Shown one piece after another: positions 17,134 through 25,487 of a stretch of DNA of 52,205 nt. The stretch covers positions 1 through 52,205 of the forward strand of contig DASZVY010000105.1 of NCBI GenBank assembly GCA_035546855.1, read 5' to 3'. Origin of the DNA: Nitrobacter sp035546855 (GTDB lineage Bacteria > Pseudomonadota > Alphaproteobacteria > Rhizobiales > Xanthobacteraceae). Position numbers and translations under genes: made by a program. The notes under the pieces were generated by a model. That model had not been told where the DNA came from and did no database searches. It worked only from the letters and a program-made list of their open reading frames with translations. Position 1 is the first letter of the stretch. Each line of letters starts with the position of its first letter.

Positions 17134-17940
17134 TCACGCCTTGCCGTTCGCGGCATCGACCGCGCGCCGCGCCATGACGCCGATCAGATGCGCGCGATAT
17201 TCCGCGCTGCCATGCAGATCGCTGTTCAATCCGTCCGCCGGTACCGACAAGCCCTCGAGCGACTTCGACTTGAAACTCTTCTTCAGCGCATCTTCGAACG
17301 CGATGACGCGGAAGACGCCATCGCTGCCGGCGCCCGTGACGGCAACACGCACGTCCGAGGGACGCTTCGCGACGAATACACCGACCAGCGCATAGCGCGA
17401 CGCCTGGTTGCGGAATTTCTGGTAGGCCGCCTTCTTCGGCAGCGGAAACATCACTTTGGTGATGATCTCGTCGCTCTCGAGCGCGGTCGTGAAAAGGCCC
17501 TGGAAAAACTCCTCGGCCTTGAGGCGGCGCTTGTTGGTCACGATGGTGGCGCCGAGCGCAAGGCACGCCGCCGGATAGTCGGCGGTCGGATCGTTGTTGG
17601 CGAGGGAGCCGCCGATCGTGCCCTTGTGCCGCACGGCGGGATCGCCGATCACGCCGGCCAATTCGGCCAGCGCCGGGATCGCTTCACCCACGATCGGGGA
17701 ATTGGCGACGTCGGCATGCCTTGCCGTCGCGCCGATCACCAGCGAGCGGCCCTTCATCTCGATGCCGTCGAGGCCTTCGATATGGGACAGGTCAACCAGA
17801 TGCGGCGGACTGGCGAGCCGCTGCTTCATGACCGGCACCAGCGTATGACCGCCGGCAATCAGCTTGGCGTCCTCGTTCTTGACCAGCAGGTTGGCAGCCT
17901 GCCGCACGGTCGCCGGGCGATGATATTTGAATTCGTACAT
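17134..17940 (-). CDS. coxM: CoxM-like FAD subunit of a molybdenum hydroxylase
   Basis: This encodes 268 residues of the medium, FAD-binding subunit of xanthine dehydrogenase/CO dehydrogenase-type enzymes. The FAD-binding motifs are AGGHTLVPVMK (29-39) and TIGGSLANNDPTADYPAA. It would pass electrons from the iron-sulfur subunit to a quinone or other acceptor at the membrane. The iron-sulfur subunit gene lies 32 bases upstream. The family cannot be pinned to CO as substrate from this subunit alone; other molybdenum hydroxylases are possible. Confidence 0.9.
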   Translation of the reverse strand: MYEFKYHRPATVRQAANLLVKNEDAKLIAGGHTLVPVMKQRLASPPHLVDLSHIEGLDGIEMKGRSLVIGATARHADVANSPIVGEAIPALAELAGVIGDPAVRHKGTIGGSLANNDPTADYPAACLALGATIVTNKRRLKAEEFFQGLFTTALESDEIITKVMFPLPKKAAYQKFRNQASRYALVGVFVAKRPSDVRVAVTGAGSDGVFRVIAFEDALKKSFKSKSLEGLSVPADGLNSDLHGSAEYRAHLIGVMARRAVDAANGKA

Positions 17941-17972
17941 GAGTGATTCCTGTCCGCCTTACGGGCGCGTCT

Positions 17973-18458
17973 TCAGGCAAGATCGGATTTGGCCATGGCC
18001 TTGGCGCCGGCCGCGATCGATTCGACGATGTTCTGATAGCCGGTGCAGCGGCAGAGGTTGCCCTCGAGCTCCTCACGAATGGTCTGATCGTCGAGGTCAT
18101 GTCCCTTGCGATGGACCATATCGACCGCCGTCATGATCATGCCGGGGGTACAGAAGCCGCACTGCAGGCCGTGATGCTCGCGGAACGCCTCCTGCATGGG
18201 ATGCAGCGGCGCGCCATCCGGCGCCAGGCCCTCGATGGTCCTGACCTCGTGTCCATCGGCCATCACCGCGAGCGTGGTGCACGACTTCACGGCCCTGCCG
18301 TCCAAATGCACGACACAGGCCCCGCACTGCGAGGTATCGCATCCCACATGGGTGCCGGTCAGGCGCAGATTCTCGCGGAGAAACTGCACCAGCAACGTCC
18401 GCGGGTCGACATTGGCAGTTGTCGGATTGCCGTTCACGATCAGGGAAATCTTGGCCAT
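17973..18458 (-). CDS. coxS: CoxS-like [2Fe-2S] subunit of a molybdenum hydroxylase
   Basis: This encodes 161 residues with two [2Fe-2S] sites: Cys40, 45, 48 and 60 (plant-ferredoxin type, CDTSQCGACVV) and Cys100, 103, 136 and 138 (QCGFCTPGM, NLCRCTGYQN). It carries electrons from the molybdenum centre to the FAD subunit. The ATG is chosen over a GTG six bases upstream because AGAGAG lies about 6 bases before the ATG and touches the GTG. All eight cysteines are present, so this subunit looks functional even though the large subunit gene is not adjacent. Confidence 0.92.
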   Translation of the reverse strand: MAKISLIVNGNPTTANVDPRTLLVQFLRENLRLTGTHVGCDTSQCGACVVHLDGRAVKSCTTLAVMADGHEVRTIEGLAPDGAPLHPMQEAFREHHGLQCGFCTPGMIMTAVDMVHRKGHDLDDQTIREELEGNLCRCTGYQNIVESIAAGAKAMAKSDLA

Positions 18459-18615
18459 CGGCACTCTCTATTGGCTCCGCCGCCGCATATCGGCGACGCA
18501 GCGAATTATAATCATTCCAAAGCCATAATATGAGCCATCCCGGTAATGAGCAACCTCATGAACGGGCGGCGGTCATGACGACGGCGTGTGTTGACGGGCT
18601 TGTCCGCGGGCGGTC

Positions 18616-19062
18616 CTAACCCTGCACCGCCTTGGCGAAATTGGAAAAGAATTCGTCGGCGAGCTTCTTGGCGGCGCCATTGATGAGTCGCTGACCCAAT
18701 TGCGCCAGCTTGCCGCCGATCTGCGCTTCAACATTATAGGAGAGCAGAGTTCCGCCGTCCTTGTCGGCCAACGCCACCGTGGCGCCGCCCTTGGCGAATC
18801 CGGCGACGCCCCCCTCGCCCTCGCCTGAAATCTTGTAGCCGTTCGGCGGATCGAGATCGCTCAGCGTGACCTTGCCCTTGAAGCGGGCCGACACCGGACC
18901 GACCTTCATCCTGGCGACAGCCTGAAAACCGTTCTCACCGGTCTTGTCCAATTCCTCACAGCCGGGGATGCAGGCCTTGAGGACCTCGGGGTCGTTGAGC
19001 TTGGCCCAGACCACATCCCGGGGAGCGGCAAGCTGGACTTCGCCGGTCATTGTCATCGCCAT
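18616..19062 (-). CDS. coxG: CoxG-like SRPBCC protein
   Basis: This encodes 148 residues of the CoxG (SRPBCC/START-like) family: GEVQLAAPRDVVWAKLNDPE, LKACIPGCEEL, GPVSARFKGKVTLSDLDPP and a C-terminal helix LADEFFSNFAKAVQG. CoxG anchors CO dehydrogenase to the membrane or binds quinone in Oligotropha-type systems. GGAGGAGA lies about 10 bases before the chosen ATG; three ATGs within five codons make the exact start uncertain by a few residues. It heads the locus, with 157 bases before coxS. This protein lacks the C-terminal membrane helix of the long CoxG form. Confidence 0.9.
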   Translation of the reverse strand: MAMTMTGEVQLAAPRDVVWAKLNDPEVLKACIPGCEELDKTGENGFQAVARMKVGPVSARFKGKVTLSDLDPPNGYKISGEGEGGVAGFAKGGATVALADKDGGTLLSYNVEAQIGGKLAQLGQRLINGAAKKLADEFFSNFAKAVQG

Positions 19063-19240
19063 GGGTGCTGTCTCCTCCGTCGCCCGGCCGCTGCAACCGG
19101 CGGCCCTGAACACCTCAAGTAAGGCACGCGCGCCGCAAAGAAAAGAGGACCATGGTCAGAGGTGCGATGCATGCCGCGCCCGCGGGCCCCGACGCTCCGG
19201 GATTGGCAGAGGGGACAGGCGTGATTAGGGTCAGCGTATC

Positions 19241-20593
19241 ATGAGCACGCCGCTGTCGCCTCTCCTTGCCCCGCTGTTTTCAAGCGCCCCCATGCGCGCG
19301 ATTTGCGACGATGCGGCAACATTGCAGCTTATGCTCGATTTCGAGGCCGCGCTGGCGCGTGCCGAGGCGGCCAGCGGTGTCATCCCGCCGGAGGCCGCGA
19401 CGCCGATCGCACGTGCCTGCAAAGCCGACCAGTTCGATCTGCAGGCGCTCGCCAATGCCGCACCCGCGGCCGGCAATCTCGCGATCCCCCTCGTCAAGGA
19501 CTTGACCGCGCACGTGGCCCGGTCCGACCCCGACGCTGCGCGCTATGTGCATTGGGGTGCGACCAGCCAGGACGTGATCGACACCGCGACGATGCTGACT
19601 CTGCGCGTCGCGATCGACGCCCTGCTCGCGGACATTTCACGCGCCATTGCCGGTTTCGCCGCGCTGGCCCGACAACATCGCGATACCGCCGTCGTCGCGC
19701 GCACATGGTTGCAGCATGCGCTGCCGATGCCGTTCGGACTGAAGCTCGCGGAATACGCCGCCGCGCTGCACCGCTCGGAAAAGCGTTTGAAAGCCCTCCG
19801 CGCGAACGGGCTCGCGCTGCAGTTTGGCGGCGCCGCCGGCACCCTCGCCGCGCTCGGTGACAAAGGTCTCGCAGTGGCGGAAAAACTCGCGGACGAACTC
19901 GACCTGCCGCTGCCGGAGGCGCCCTGGCACACCCACCGGGACCGGATCGCGGAGGCTGCATCTGTTTTCGCGATCCTCGCGGGCACCTGCGGCAAGATCG
20001 CCCGTGACGTCTCGCTGATGATGCAGACCGACGTCGGGGAAGCGTTTGAGCCATCAGGCGCGGGACGCGGCGGCTCCTCCACGATGCCGCACAAGCGCAA
20101 TCCGGTGGCCAGCGCATCGGCTCTTGCCGCCGCGACCATGGCGCCGCAACTCGCGGCAACAATCCTGGCCGCGCAGGTTCAGGAGCATGAACGCAGCGCG
20201 GGCCCCTGGCATGCCGAATGGCCGACGTTGCCGACCTTGATGCTCGTGACATCGGGCGCGCTTGCGGCGGTCGTCGACATCGCCGAGGGGCTGGAGGCCG
20301 ACGTGACACGCATGCGGGCCAATCTCGACACGACCCACGGCCTGATCATGGCGGAAGCCGTGACCTTCGCGCTGGCCGAGACAATCGGCAAGAGCGCGGC
20401 GCACCATCTGCTCGAAACCGCGAGCAGGACGGCGGTTGCCGAAAAGAAGCATCTGCGCGACGTGTTGGCGACCGATTCGAAGATCACCGCGCATCTCGAT
20501 GCCGGCCGCATCGCAAAATTGTTCGATCCCATGAGTTATCAAGGCGCCTCGCAGGCCATGATCGATCGATTGCTTGCGTCGCTCGACAAATAA
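19241..20593 (+). CDS. pcaB: 3-carboxy-cis,cis-muconate cycloisomerase
   Basis: This encodes 450 residues of the fumarase/aspartase superfamily with the signature GSSTMPHKRNPV near residue 277. The order and identity of neighbours (pcaD, pcaC) and the opening LLAPLFSSAPMRAICDD mark it as PcaB, which lactonises 3-carboxymuconate to 4-carboxymuconolactone in the protocatechuate branch. It is divergent from coxG. Protocatechuate dioxygenase genes (pcaGH) and a PcaQ regulator are not in the window, so the pathway's first step must be encoded elsewhere. Confidence 0.95.
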   Translation: MSTPLSPLLAPLFSSAPMRAICDDAATLQLMLDFEAALARAEAASGVIPPEAATPIARACKADQFDLQALANAAPAAGNLAIPLVKDLTAHVARSDPDAARYVHWGATSQDVIDTATMLTLRVAIDALLADISRAIAGFAALARQHRDTAVVARTWLQHALPMPFGLKLAEYAAALHRSEKRLKALRANGLALQFGGAAGTLAALGDKGLAVAEKLADELDLPLPEAPWHTHRDRIAEAASVFAILAGTCGKIARDVSLMMQTDVGEAFEPSGAGRGGSSTMPHKRNPVASASALAAATMAPQLAATILAAQVQEHERSAGPWHAEWPTLPTLMLVTSGALAAVVDIAEGLEADVTRMRANLDTTHGLIMAEAVTFALAETIGKSAAHHLLETASRTAVAEKKHLRDVLATDSKITAHLDAGRIAKLFDPMSYQGASQAMIDRLLASLDK

Positions 20594-20622
20594 GTTATGG
20601 CAGATTGAGCTAACTCAACCTT

Positions 20623-20721
20623 CGTCATTCCGGGATGCACCACTTGGCGCAGGCCCGGAATCCATGATCCCGGCAGTGGTTATGGATTGCGGATTCACGC
20701 TTCGCGCGCCTCGCAATGACG
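20623..20721. repeat. Extragenic repeat between pcaB and pcaD
   Basis: The element begins CGTCATTCCGGG and ends CTCGCAATGACG. Inside are CCCGGAATCCATG, GGATTCACGCTTCGCGCGCC and other pieces typical of the CGTCAT family seen elsewhere in this window. It fills most of the 190-base gap between pcaB and pcaD. Confidence 0.75.
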
Positions 20722-20783
20722 GTTTCCGGTGGCGAAACGAATCACCTCAAACTAAAACGCTTGCGCATGACGGGAGTTACACC

Positions 20784-21566
20784 ATGCCCATGATCGATGC
20801 CGACGGCTGCCTGCTGAATGTCTCCATCGAGGGTCGCGACGGCGGCCCGACACTGATGCTGTCGAACTCGCTCGGCTGCACGCTGCAGATGTGGGAGCCA
20901 CAGATGGCGGCGCTCTCAAAACTGTTCCGCATCGTGCGCTATGACCGGCGCGGCCACGGCAAATCCGGCGTGCCGCCGGCGCCTTATTCGATGGAGCGGT
21001 TCGGCCGTGACGTGCTGGCGATCCTCGACGACCTCAACATCGCGAAGACGCACTGGTGCGGACTGTCGATGGGCGGCATGGTCGGGCAATGGCTCGGCGC
21101 CAACGCACCGGAGCGCTTCGACCGCATCATTCTCGCCAACACCAGTTGCTATTACCCGGACCCGACCAACTGGCACAACCGCATCAAGGCGGTGAAGGAG
21201 GGCGGCATCGCCGCGGTCGCCGATGCCGTGATCGGAGGCTGGCTGACGGCGGATTTCCGCGAGCGCGAGCCGCAGGTCACCGCGAAGATGAAGGCCATGC
21301 TGAGCGCCACGCCGGTCGAAGGTTACCTCGCGTGCTGCGAGGCCCTGAGCACGCTCGACCAGCGCGACCTGCTGCCGCGCATCAAGAGTCCGACACTGGT
21401 GATCGCGGGGCGGCAGGACGCCGCGACGCCGATTGCCGCCGGCGAATACATCCGCAGCCACATTCCCGGTGCCAGCATGACCATTCTCGATGCCGCGCAC
21501 ATCTCGAATGTCGAACAATCGCACGCCTTCACCGAGGCCGTCGCCGGCTTCCTGATGCAAAGATAA
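20784..21566 (+). CDS. pcaD: 3-oxoadipate enol-lactonase
   Basis: This encodes 260 residues of an alpha/beta hydrolase. The nucleophile elbow is GLSMGG (Ser95), the acid lies in AGRQDAATP, and the base is His in DAAHISNVEQ. The segment RYDRRGHGKSGVPPAPYSMERFG is typical of PcaD. It hydrolyses 3-oxoadipate enol-lactone to 3-oxoadipate. GGGAG lies 7 bases before the chosen ATG; the longer ORF runs back into the repeat. It lies between pcaB and pcaC. Confidence 0.95.
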   Translation: MPMIDADGCLLNVSIEGRDGGPTLMLSNSLGCTLQMWEPQMAALSKLFRIVRYDRRGHGKSGVPPAPYSMERFGRDVLAILDDLNIAKTHWCGLSMGGMVGQWLGANAPERFDRIILANTSCYYPDPTNWHNRIKAVKEGGIAAVADAVIGGWLTADFREREPQVTAKMKAMLSATPVEGYLACCEALSTLDQRDLLPRIKSPTLVIAGRQDAATPIAAGEYIRSHIPGASMTILDAAHISNVEQSHAFTEAVAGFLMQR

Positions 21567-21573
21567 CCCTCTC

Positions 21574-21653
21574 CGTCATTGCGAGCGAAGCAACCCGGAA
21601 GGCCACAAAGCAAAGACAGGATTGTTTCGAGGATCACCCTCCTCGCAATGACG
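21574..21653. repeat. Extragenic repeat between pcaD and pcaC
   Basis: An 80-base element with perfect 12-base inverted ends: CGTCATTGCGAG and CTCGCAATGACG. The body includes CGAAGCAACCCGGAAGGCC and AAGACAGGATTGTTTCGAGG. It begins 8 bases after the pcaD stop and ends 31 bases before pcaC. Confidence 0.85.
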
Positions 21654-21684
21654 TCCCTTGAAACTCAATCAGCGAGAAGAAGCC

Positions 21685-22077
21685 ATGGACGATCAAAACC
21701 GCCGCGACGCCGGCATGGCGGCCCGCCGCAAGGTGCTCGGCAATGCCTGGGTCGACAAATCGATCGCCAACAAAAATGCCTTCAACGCCGACTTCATCGA
21801 CCTCATCACGCGCCATGCCTGGGGCGAGATCTGGACGCGGCCGCATTTCGACGAACGCACGCGGCGCGTGCTTGTGATCGGCACCATGGTGGCGCTCGGC
21901 CAGTGGGACGAATTCCGCCTGCATGTCCGCGCCGCACTGACCGAAGGCGGCTTCACCCCCGACGACATCAAGGAAATCCTGCTGCAGCAGGCGATCTATT
22001 GCGGCGTTCCCGCGGCCAATCACGCCGTCAAGGAAGCCGGCGCGGTTATTCAGGAACTTGGGCTGCTGAAGGGATAG
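21685..22077 (+). CDS. pcaC: 4-carboxymuconolactone decarboxylase
   Basis: This encodes 130 residues, the usual PcaC length, of the carboxymuconolactone decarboxylase (AhpD-like) family: GRRKVLG-type opening (AARRKVLGNAWVDKSIANK), FDERTRRVLVIGTMVALG, RAALTEGGFTPDDIKEILLQ and YCGVPAANHAVKEA. It converts 4-carboxymuconolactone to 3-oxoadipate enol-lactone, the substrate of the pcaD product. A GAGAAGAAG stretch precedes the ATG; a TTG nine codons upstream is less likely. Its 3' end overlaps the end of the convergent membrane protein gene by 28 bases. Confidence 0.94.
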   Translation: MDDQNRRDAGMAARRKVLGNAWVDKSIANKNAFNADFIDLITRHAWGEIWTRPHFDERTRRVLVIGTMVALGQWDEFRLHVRAALTEGGFTPDDIKEILLQQAIYCGVPAANHAVKEAGAVIQELGLLKG

Positions 22078-22595
22078 ATCTCCGGCTGCGGCGGCCACTC
22101 GCGCATCGGACCGGCTTCGGCCCGGAACGGCGGCTCGATCGCCATCAGGACGGCTGCGCCGAGCATCATCAGAAGCTCGGTTGCGTGCAGCCGTACGGCG
22201 GCGACTTCGCCGATCCGCGAGGCCATCACCATGCTGGCGAATGACATCAGGCCGCCGATGGCGAGTGCCATCACCAGTGCCTCGTCACACCCGCGGGTCT
22301 TCCGGATCGACGCCCGCGTGGCCATGATCAGGAACACGGCGAAGAACGCCACGACTGTCATCTTGCCGAGCGCCAGCAGCCACGCCAGCCGCACGGTGCT
22401 CATCCCCGCAAGCTGGAAATGATCGCTCAGGAAAATCGCGACGGAGACGTTGGGAAGATCGTAGAGGCCGTGAACCGGCGAGACCACGATGCGAAATGCC
22501 ACGATCGTCCAGATCGGAATGAAATAGAGCGCCAGCAACGCACCGTTGACGGTGCTGATCCGCCAGGAGCTCAAGGCCCGGGAATTCATGGACAT
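22050..22595 (-). CDS. Hypothetical four-helix membrane protein
   Basis: This encodes 181 residues with about four hydrophobic helices: near 18-40 (LLALYFIPIWTIVAFRIVV), 70-95 (LAWLLALGKMTVVAFFAVFL), 110-130 (LVMALAIGGLMSFASMVM) and 135-155. It ends in a Pro/Ser-rich tail after PPFRAEAGPMREWPPQPE. I do not recognise the family. Two ATGs two codons apart are possible starts. The C-terminal coding region runs over the end of pcaC. A membrane-bound role is all that can be said. Confidence 0.7.
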   Translation of the reverse strand: MSMNSRALSSWRISTVNGALLALYFIPIWTIVAFRIVVSPVHGLYDLPNVSVAIFLSDHFQLAGMSTVRLAWLLALGKMTVVAFFAVFLIMATRASIRKTRGCDEALVMALAIGGLMSFASMVMASRIGEVAAVRLHATELLMMLGAAVLMAIEPPFRAEAGPMREWPPQPEIYPFSSPSS

Positions 22596-22747
22596 GCCGC
22601 CTACCGCTGTCAGTGGCCGCTGTTTGTCCAAAGCTGGCGCGGCCTTCGCGGCGAGGTAACGCCCGTCAATTCGCGCGGGCAATTGAAACCCTTTGTTTAC
22701 CTTAACAGGCGGCCCCCCGATCGGGGGGTATCTGTGGATATCTCCTT

Positions 22748-22794
22748 GCGCTCGCGAAAAATCCCGCCTTTCGGCGGGATTCCTTCGCGAGCGC
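22748..22794 (-). terminator. Strong nested hairpin terminator
   Basis: Two nested stems: the outer GCGCTCGCGAA (22748-22758) with TTCGCGAGCGC (22784-22794), and the inner AATCCCGCC (22760-22768) with GGCGGGATT (22773-22781) around a TTTC loop. On the minus strand a run of T follows the inner stem. It lies just past the stop of the Gln-rich microprotein gene and would also insulate the downstream membrane gene. Confidence 0.8.
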
Positions 22795-22799
22795 GAGGC

Positions 22800-22955
22800 T
22801 CAATGACCGGGCTTCTGCCCGGGGCTGGCCTGTCCCTGGCGTCCCGGATCCTGTTGCTGCTGACCTGGCTTCTGGCCGCCGCCCTGCTGCTGCTGACCCG
22901 GCTTCTGCCCTGGATTCTGGCTCTGTTGACCCGGATTCTGATTCTGGCTCGACAT
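22800..22955 (-). CDS. Gln/Pro/Gly-rich microprotein with internal repeats
   Basis: This encodes 51 residues, almost only Gln, Gly, Pro, Asn and a few charged residues, built from units such as QNPGQ, QKPGQQQQ and QDPGRQGQ. There is no hydrophobic segment, so it is probably soluble and disordered. It has good translation signals (AAGGGAG 8 bases before the ATG) and its own strong terminator, which argues for a real gene. No function is known. It is divergent from the liv operon. The frame stays open upstream, but no better start is visible. Confidence 0.65.
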   Translation of the reverse strand: MSSQNQNPGQQSQNPGQKPGQQQQGGGQKPGQQQQDPGRQGQASPGQKPGH

Positions 22956-23235
22956 GGTGAAACTCCCTTTTTGAACGCGGGCCAACGGGGGAACACCACA
23001 AAAGGTTGCCGAGGAACCTGCCACCCCGGGGGCTTTTGCAGTCACGCTTGCGTGCGACATGGAGCTGCCCCTGCCAGGCGCCGCCGCGGCAATCCGGATA
23101 GCCCGCCCGGGTCCCTGCTGTTGCCGCCCCCGATCCTCACTGTTAGACATTGAATCAAGACGCGCCGGTCCGGCTGCCGGAGCCATCGCCGCGTTGGAAT
23201 CGGCCGCGTTGGGGACACGCAGATCACGGCAGCGC

Positions 23236-24150
23236 ATGGATTACTTCGCCCAGCAGCTCATCAACGGCCTCGTGCTCGGCTCGATCTACGGCCTGATCGC
23301 GATCGGCTATACGATGGTTTATGGCATCGTCGGCATGATCAACTTCGCCCATGGCGACATCTTCATGATCGGCGGCTTCATCGCCCTCATCACCTTCCTG
23401 ATCCTGGTGTCGATGGGATTGACCGCGGTGCCCGTGATCCTTCTCGTGGTGCTGGTGGTCTCAATGGCCATCACCGCGGTTTATGGCTGGACCGTCGAGC
23501 GCATCGCCTACCGGCCGCTACGGCATTCGTTCCGCCTCGCGCCGATGCTGTCGGCGATCGGGATGTCATTCGTGCTGTCGAACTATTCGCAGGTGACGCA
23601 GGGCGCGCAGGTGAAGCCGATCCCGCCCCTCATCACCGGCGGACATAGCCTGTTCGAGCAGGACGGCTTCGTGGTGCGGCTGTCCAATGTGCAGATCGTC
23701 GTCGTCATCACCACGGTCGTGCTGCTCGCAATCTTCACGTGGCTGGTCTCGCGCACCCGGCTCGGCCGCGACATGCGCGCGTGCGAGCAGGATCAGACCA
23801 TGGCGGCGCTGCTCGGCGTCGACGTCGACCGCACGATCTCGATGACCTTCGTGATCGGCGCGGCGCTCGCCGCCGTCGCCGGCATCATGTACCTGCTCTA
23901 TTACGGCCTCGTCGATTTCTACATGGGGTTCGTCGCGGGCATCAAGGCTTTCACGGCGGCGGTCCTCGGCGGCATCGGTTCGCTTCCCGGCGCGATGCTC
24001 GGCGGGCTCGCGATCGGCCTGATCGAGACCTTCTGGTCCGCCTATTTCTCGGTCGAATACAAGGACGTCGCGGCGTTCTCGATCCTGATCGTGGTGCTGA
24101 TCTTCATGCCCACCGGCCTGCTTGGCCGTCCCGAAGTCGAAAAAGTCTGA
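23236..24150 (+). CDS. livH: Branched-chain amino acid-type ABC permease LivH
   Basis: This encodes 304 residues of the LivH family, with about eight membrane helices. Typical parts are QQLINGLVLGSIYGLIAIGY at the N-terminus, VGMINFAHGDIFMIGGF, RPLRHSFRLAPMLSAIGMSF and the coupling motif region AVLGGIGSLPGAMLGGLAIG. It is the first gene of the liv operon; the ATG at the N-terminal MDYFAQQ is chosen over a much longer ORF that lacks any family similarity. It works with LivM, LivG, LivF and the binding protein to import branched-chain amino acids or related compounds (aromatic acids and amides are also known cargoes). Confidence 0.95.
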   Translation: MDYFAQQLINGLVLGSIYGLIAIGYTMVYGIVGMINFAHGDIFMIGGFIALITFLILVSMGLTAVPVILLVVLVVSMAITAVYGWTVERIAYRPLRHSFRLAPMLSAIGMSFVLSNYSQVTQGAQVKPIPPLITGGHSLFEQDGFVVRLSNVQIVVVITTVVLLAIFTWLVSRTRLGRDMRACEQDQTMAALLGVDVDRTISMTFVIGAALAAVAGIMYLLYYGLVDFYMGFVAGIKAFTAAVLGGIGSLPGAMLGGLAIGLIETFWSAYFSVEYKDVAAFSILIVVLIFMPTGLLGRPEVEKV

Positions 24151-24161
24151 CGGGTCGCGAC

Positions 24162-25487
24162 GTGGCAGCGCCCTCCTCGCCTCCATTGCCCGCAGCCCAC
24201 GGCGCCACAGTCGCCTTGATTCTGAGAAAAGCGCTCATCAGCGCCGGCGTGGCGCTGGTGCTGTTTTCACTGATGATCGGCATTCGCACGCTGCCGAATG
24301 AAAGCGGGCAGCTCACCTACATCACGCGCTTTCCGCAACTCGCTGCGATGGTCGCGATCGTGTTCGGCGGCAGCATCGTGGTCGAACTGCTGCGGCTATG
24401 GTGGGGACCGGTGGACACCGCACGCATCGTGCCGCAACCGGTTCGGAGCGCGCTCGACATCGGCGGTCGCCTGCTCGCGCCCGCATTGCTCGCTTTCGCG
24501 CTTTTCGTGCCGGTGATTTTCTACAACCAGCGTTACATTCTCGACCTCGCGATTCTTGTGCTCACCTACGTGATGCTGGGATGGGGCCTGAACGTGGTGG
24601 TCGGCCTCGCCGGGCTGCTCGATCTGGGCTACGTCGCCTTCTATGCCGTCGGCGCCTATTCGTACGCGCTGTTCGCCACGACGTTCGGCCTCGGCTTCTG
24701 GGAATGCCTGCCGCTCGCGGGTCTTCTCGCCGCGTGCTGGGGCGTGATGCTCGGCTTTCCGGTGCTGCGGCTGCGCGGCGATTATCTCGCCATCGTCACG
24801 CTGGCCTTCGGCGAGATCATCCGTCTTGTTATCGTCAACTGGCAGGATCTGACCGGCGGTCCGAACGGCATCAGCGGCATTCCCCGTCCGACGTTCTTCG
24901 GCATTCCGCTGACGCCAGGACCGAACGGCCTCGCTGCAAAGCTCGGGATTGCGTTTTCGCCGAGCCAACGACTCGTGTTCCTGTTCTATGTGATCCTGGC
25001 GCTGGCGCTCTTGACCAACTGGGTGACGATCCGCCTGCGCCGCCTGCCCATCGGCCGCGCGTGGGAAGCCTTGCGCGAAGATGAAATCGCCTGCCGCGCG
25101 CTCGGCATCAACACCACGACCACCAAGCTGACCGCCTTCGCCACCGGTGCGCTGTTCGGCGGCTTCGCAGGCGCCTTCTTCGCCACCCGCCAAGGCTTCA
25201 TCAGCCCCGAATCCTTCACTTTCCAGGAATCGGCGCTGGTGCTGGCGATCGTCGTGCTCGGCGGCATGGGTTCGCAACTCGGCGTCGCGCTCGCGGCACT
25301 CGCCATGATCGGCGGCTTCGAGCTGTTCCGCGGCTTCGACCAGTACCGCATGCTGGTGTTCGGCCTCGCCATGGTGCTGCTGATGGTCTGGCGGCCACGC
25401 GGCCTGATCGGACATCGCGCGCCGACCGTGTTTCTGGAACACAACCGCGCCATCTCGGCGGACCTCGTCAAGGAAGGCCACGGATGA
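24162..25487 (+). CDS. livM: Branched-chain amino acid-type ABC permease LivM
   Basis: This encodes about 441 residues, as usual for the long LivM with an extra N-terminal membrane region. Typical parts are LTYVMLGWGLNVVVGLAGLL, DLGYVAFYAVGAYSYAL, RLRGDYLAIVTLAFGEI, NGISGIPRPTFFGIPL and VVLGGMGSQLGVALAAL. The GTG 11 bases after livH is chosen; it has only a weak ribosome site, and a later start is possible. The stop overlaps livG as ATGA. It forms the second half of the permease. Confidence 0.92.
   Translation: MAAPSSPPLPAAHGATVALILRKALISAGVALVLFSLMIGIRTLPNESGQLTYITRFPQLAAMVAIVFGGSIVVELLRLWWGPVDTARIVPQPVRSALDIGGRLLAPALLAFALFVPVIFYNQRYILDLAILVLTYVMLGWGLNVVVGLAGLLDLGYVAFYAVGAYSYALFATTFGLGFWECLPLAGLLAACWGVMLGFPVLRLRGDYLAIVTLAFGEIIRLVIVNWQDLTGGPNGISGIPRPTFFGIPLTPGPNGLAAKLGIAFSPSQRLVFLFYVILALALLTNWVTIRLRRLPIGRAWEALREDEIACRALGINTTTTKLTAFATGALFGGFAGAFFATRQGFISPESFTFQESALVLAIVVLGGMGSQLGVALAALAMIGGFELFRGFDQYRMLVFGLAMVLLMVWRPRGLIGHRAPTVFLEHNRAISADLVKEGHG

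Noticed and set aside
22800..22955. Repeated bases considered as a CRISPR or tandem DNA repeat
   Set aside because: The repetition comes from coding QNPGQ-type units; there are no regular spacers.
22956..23237. Upstream extension of the Gln-rich microprotein frame starting near MSNSEDRG
   Set aside because: The frame is open but has no ribosome site at that start, while the shorter form has a good one. The stretch is probably just the intergenic region before the liv operon.
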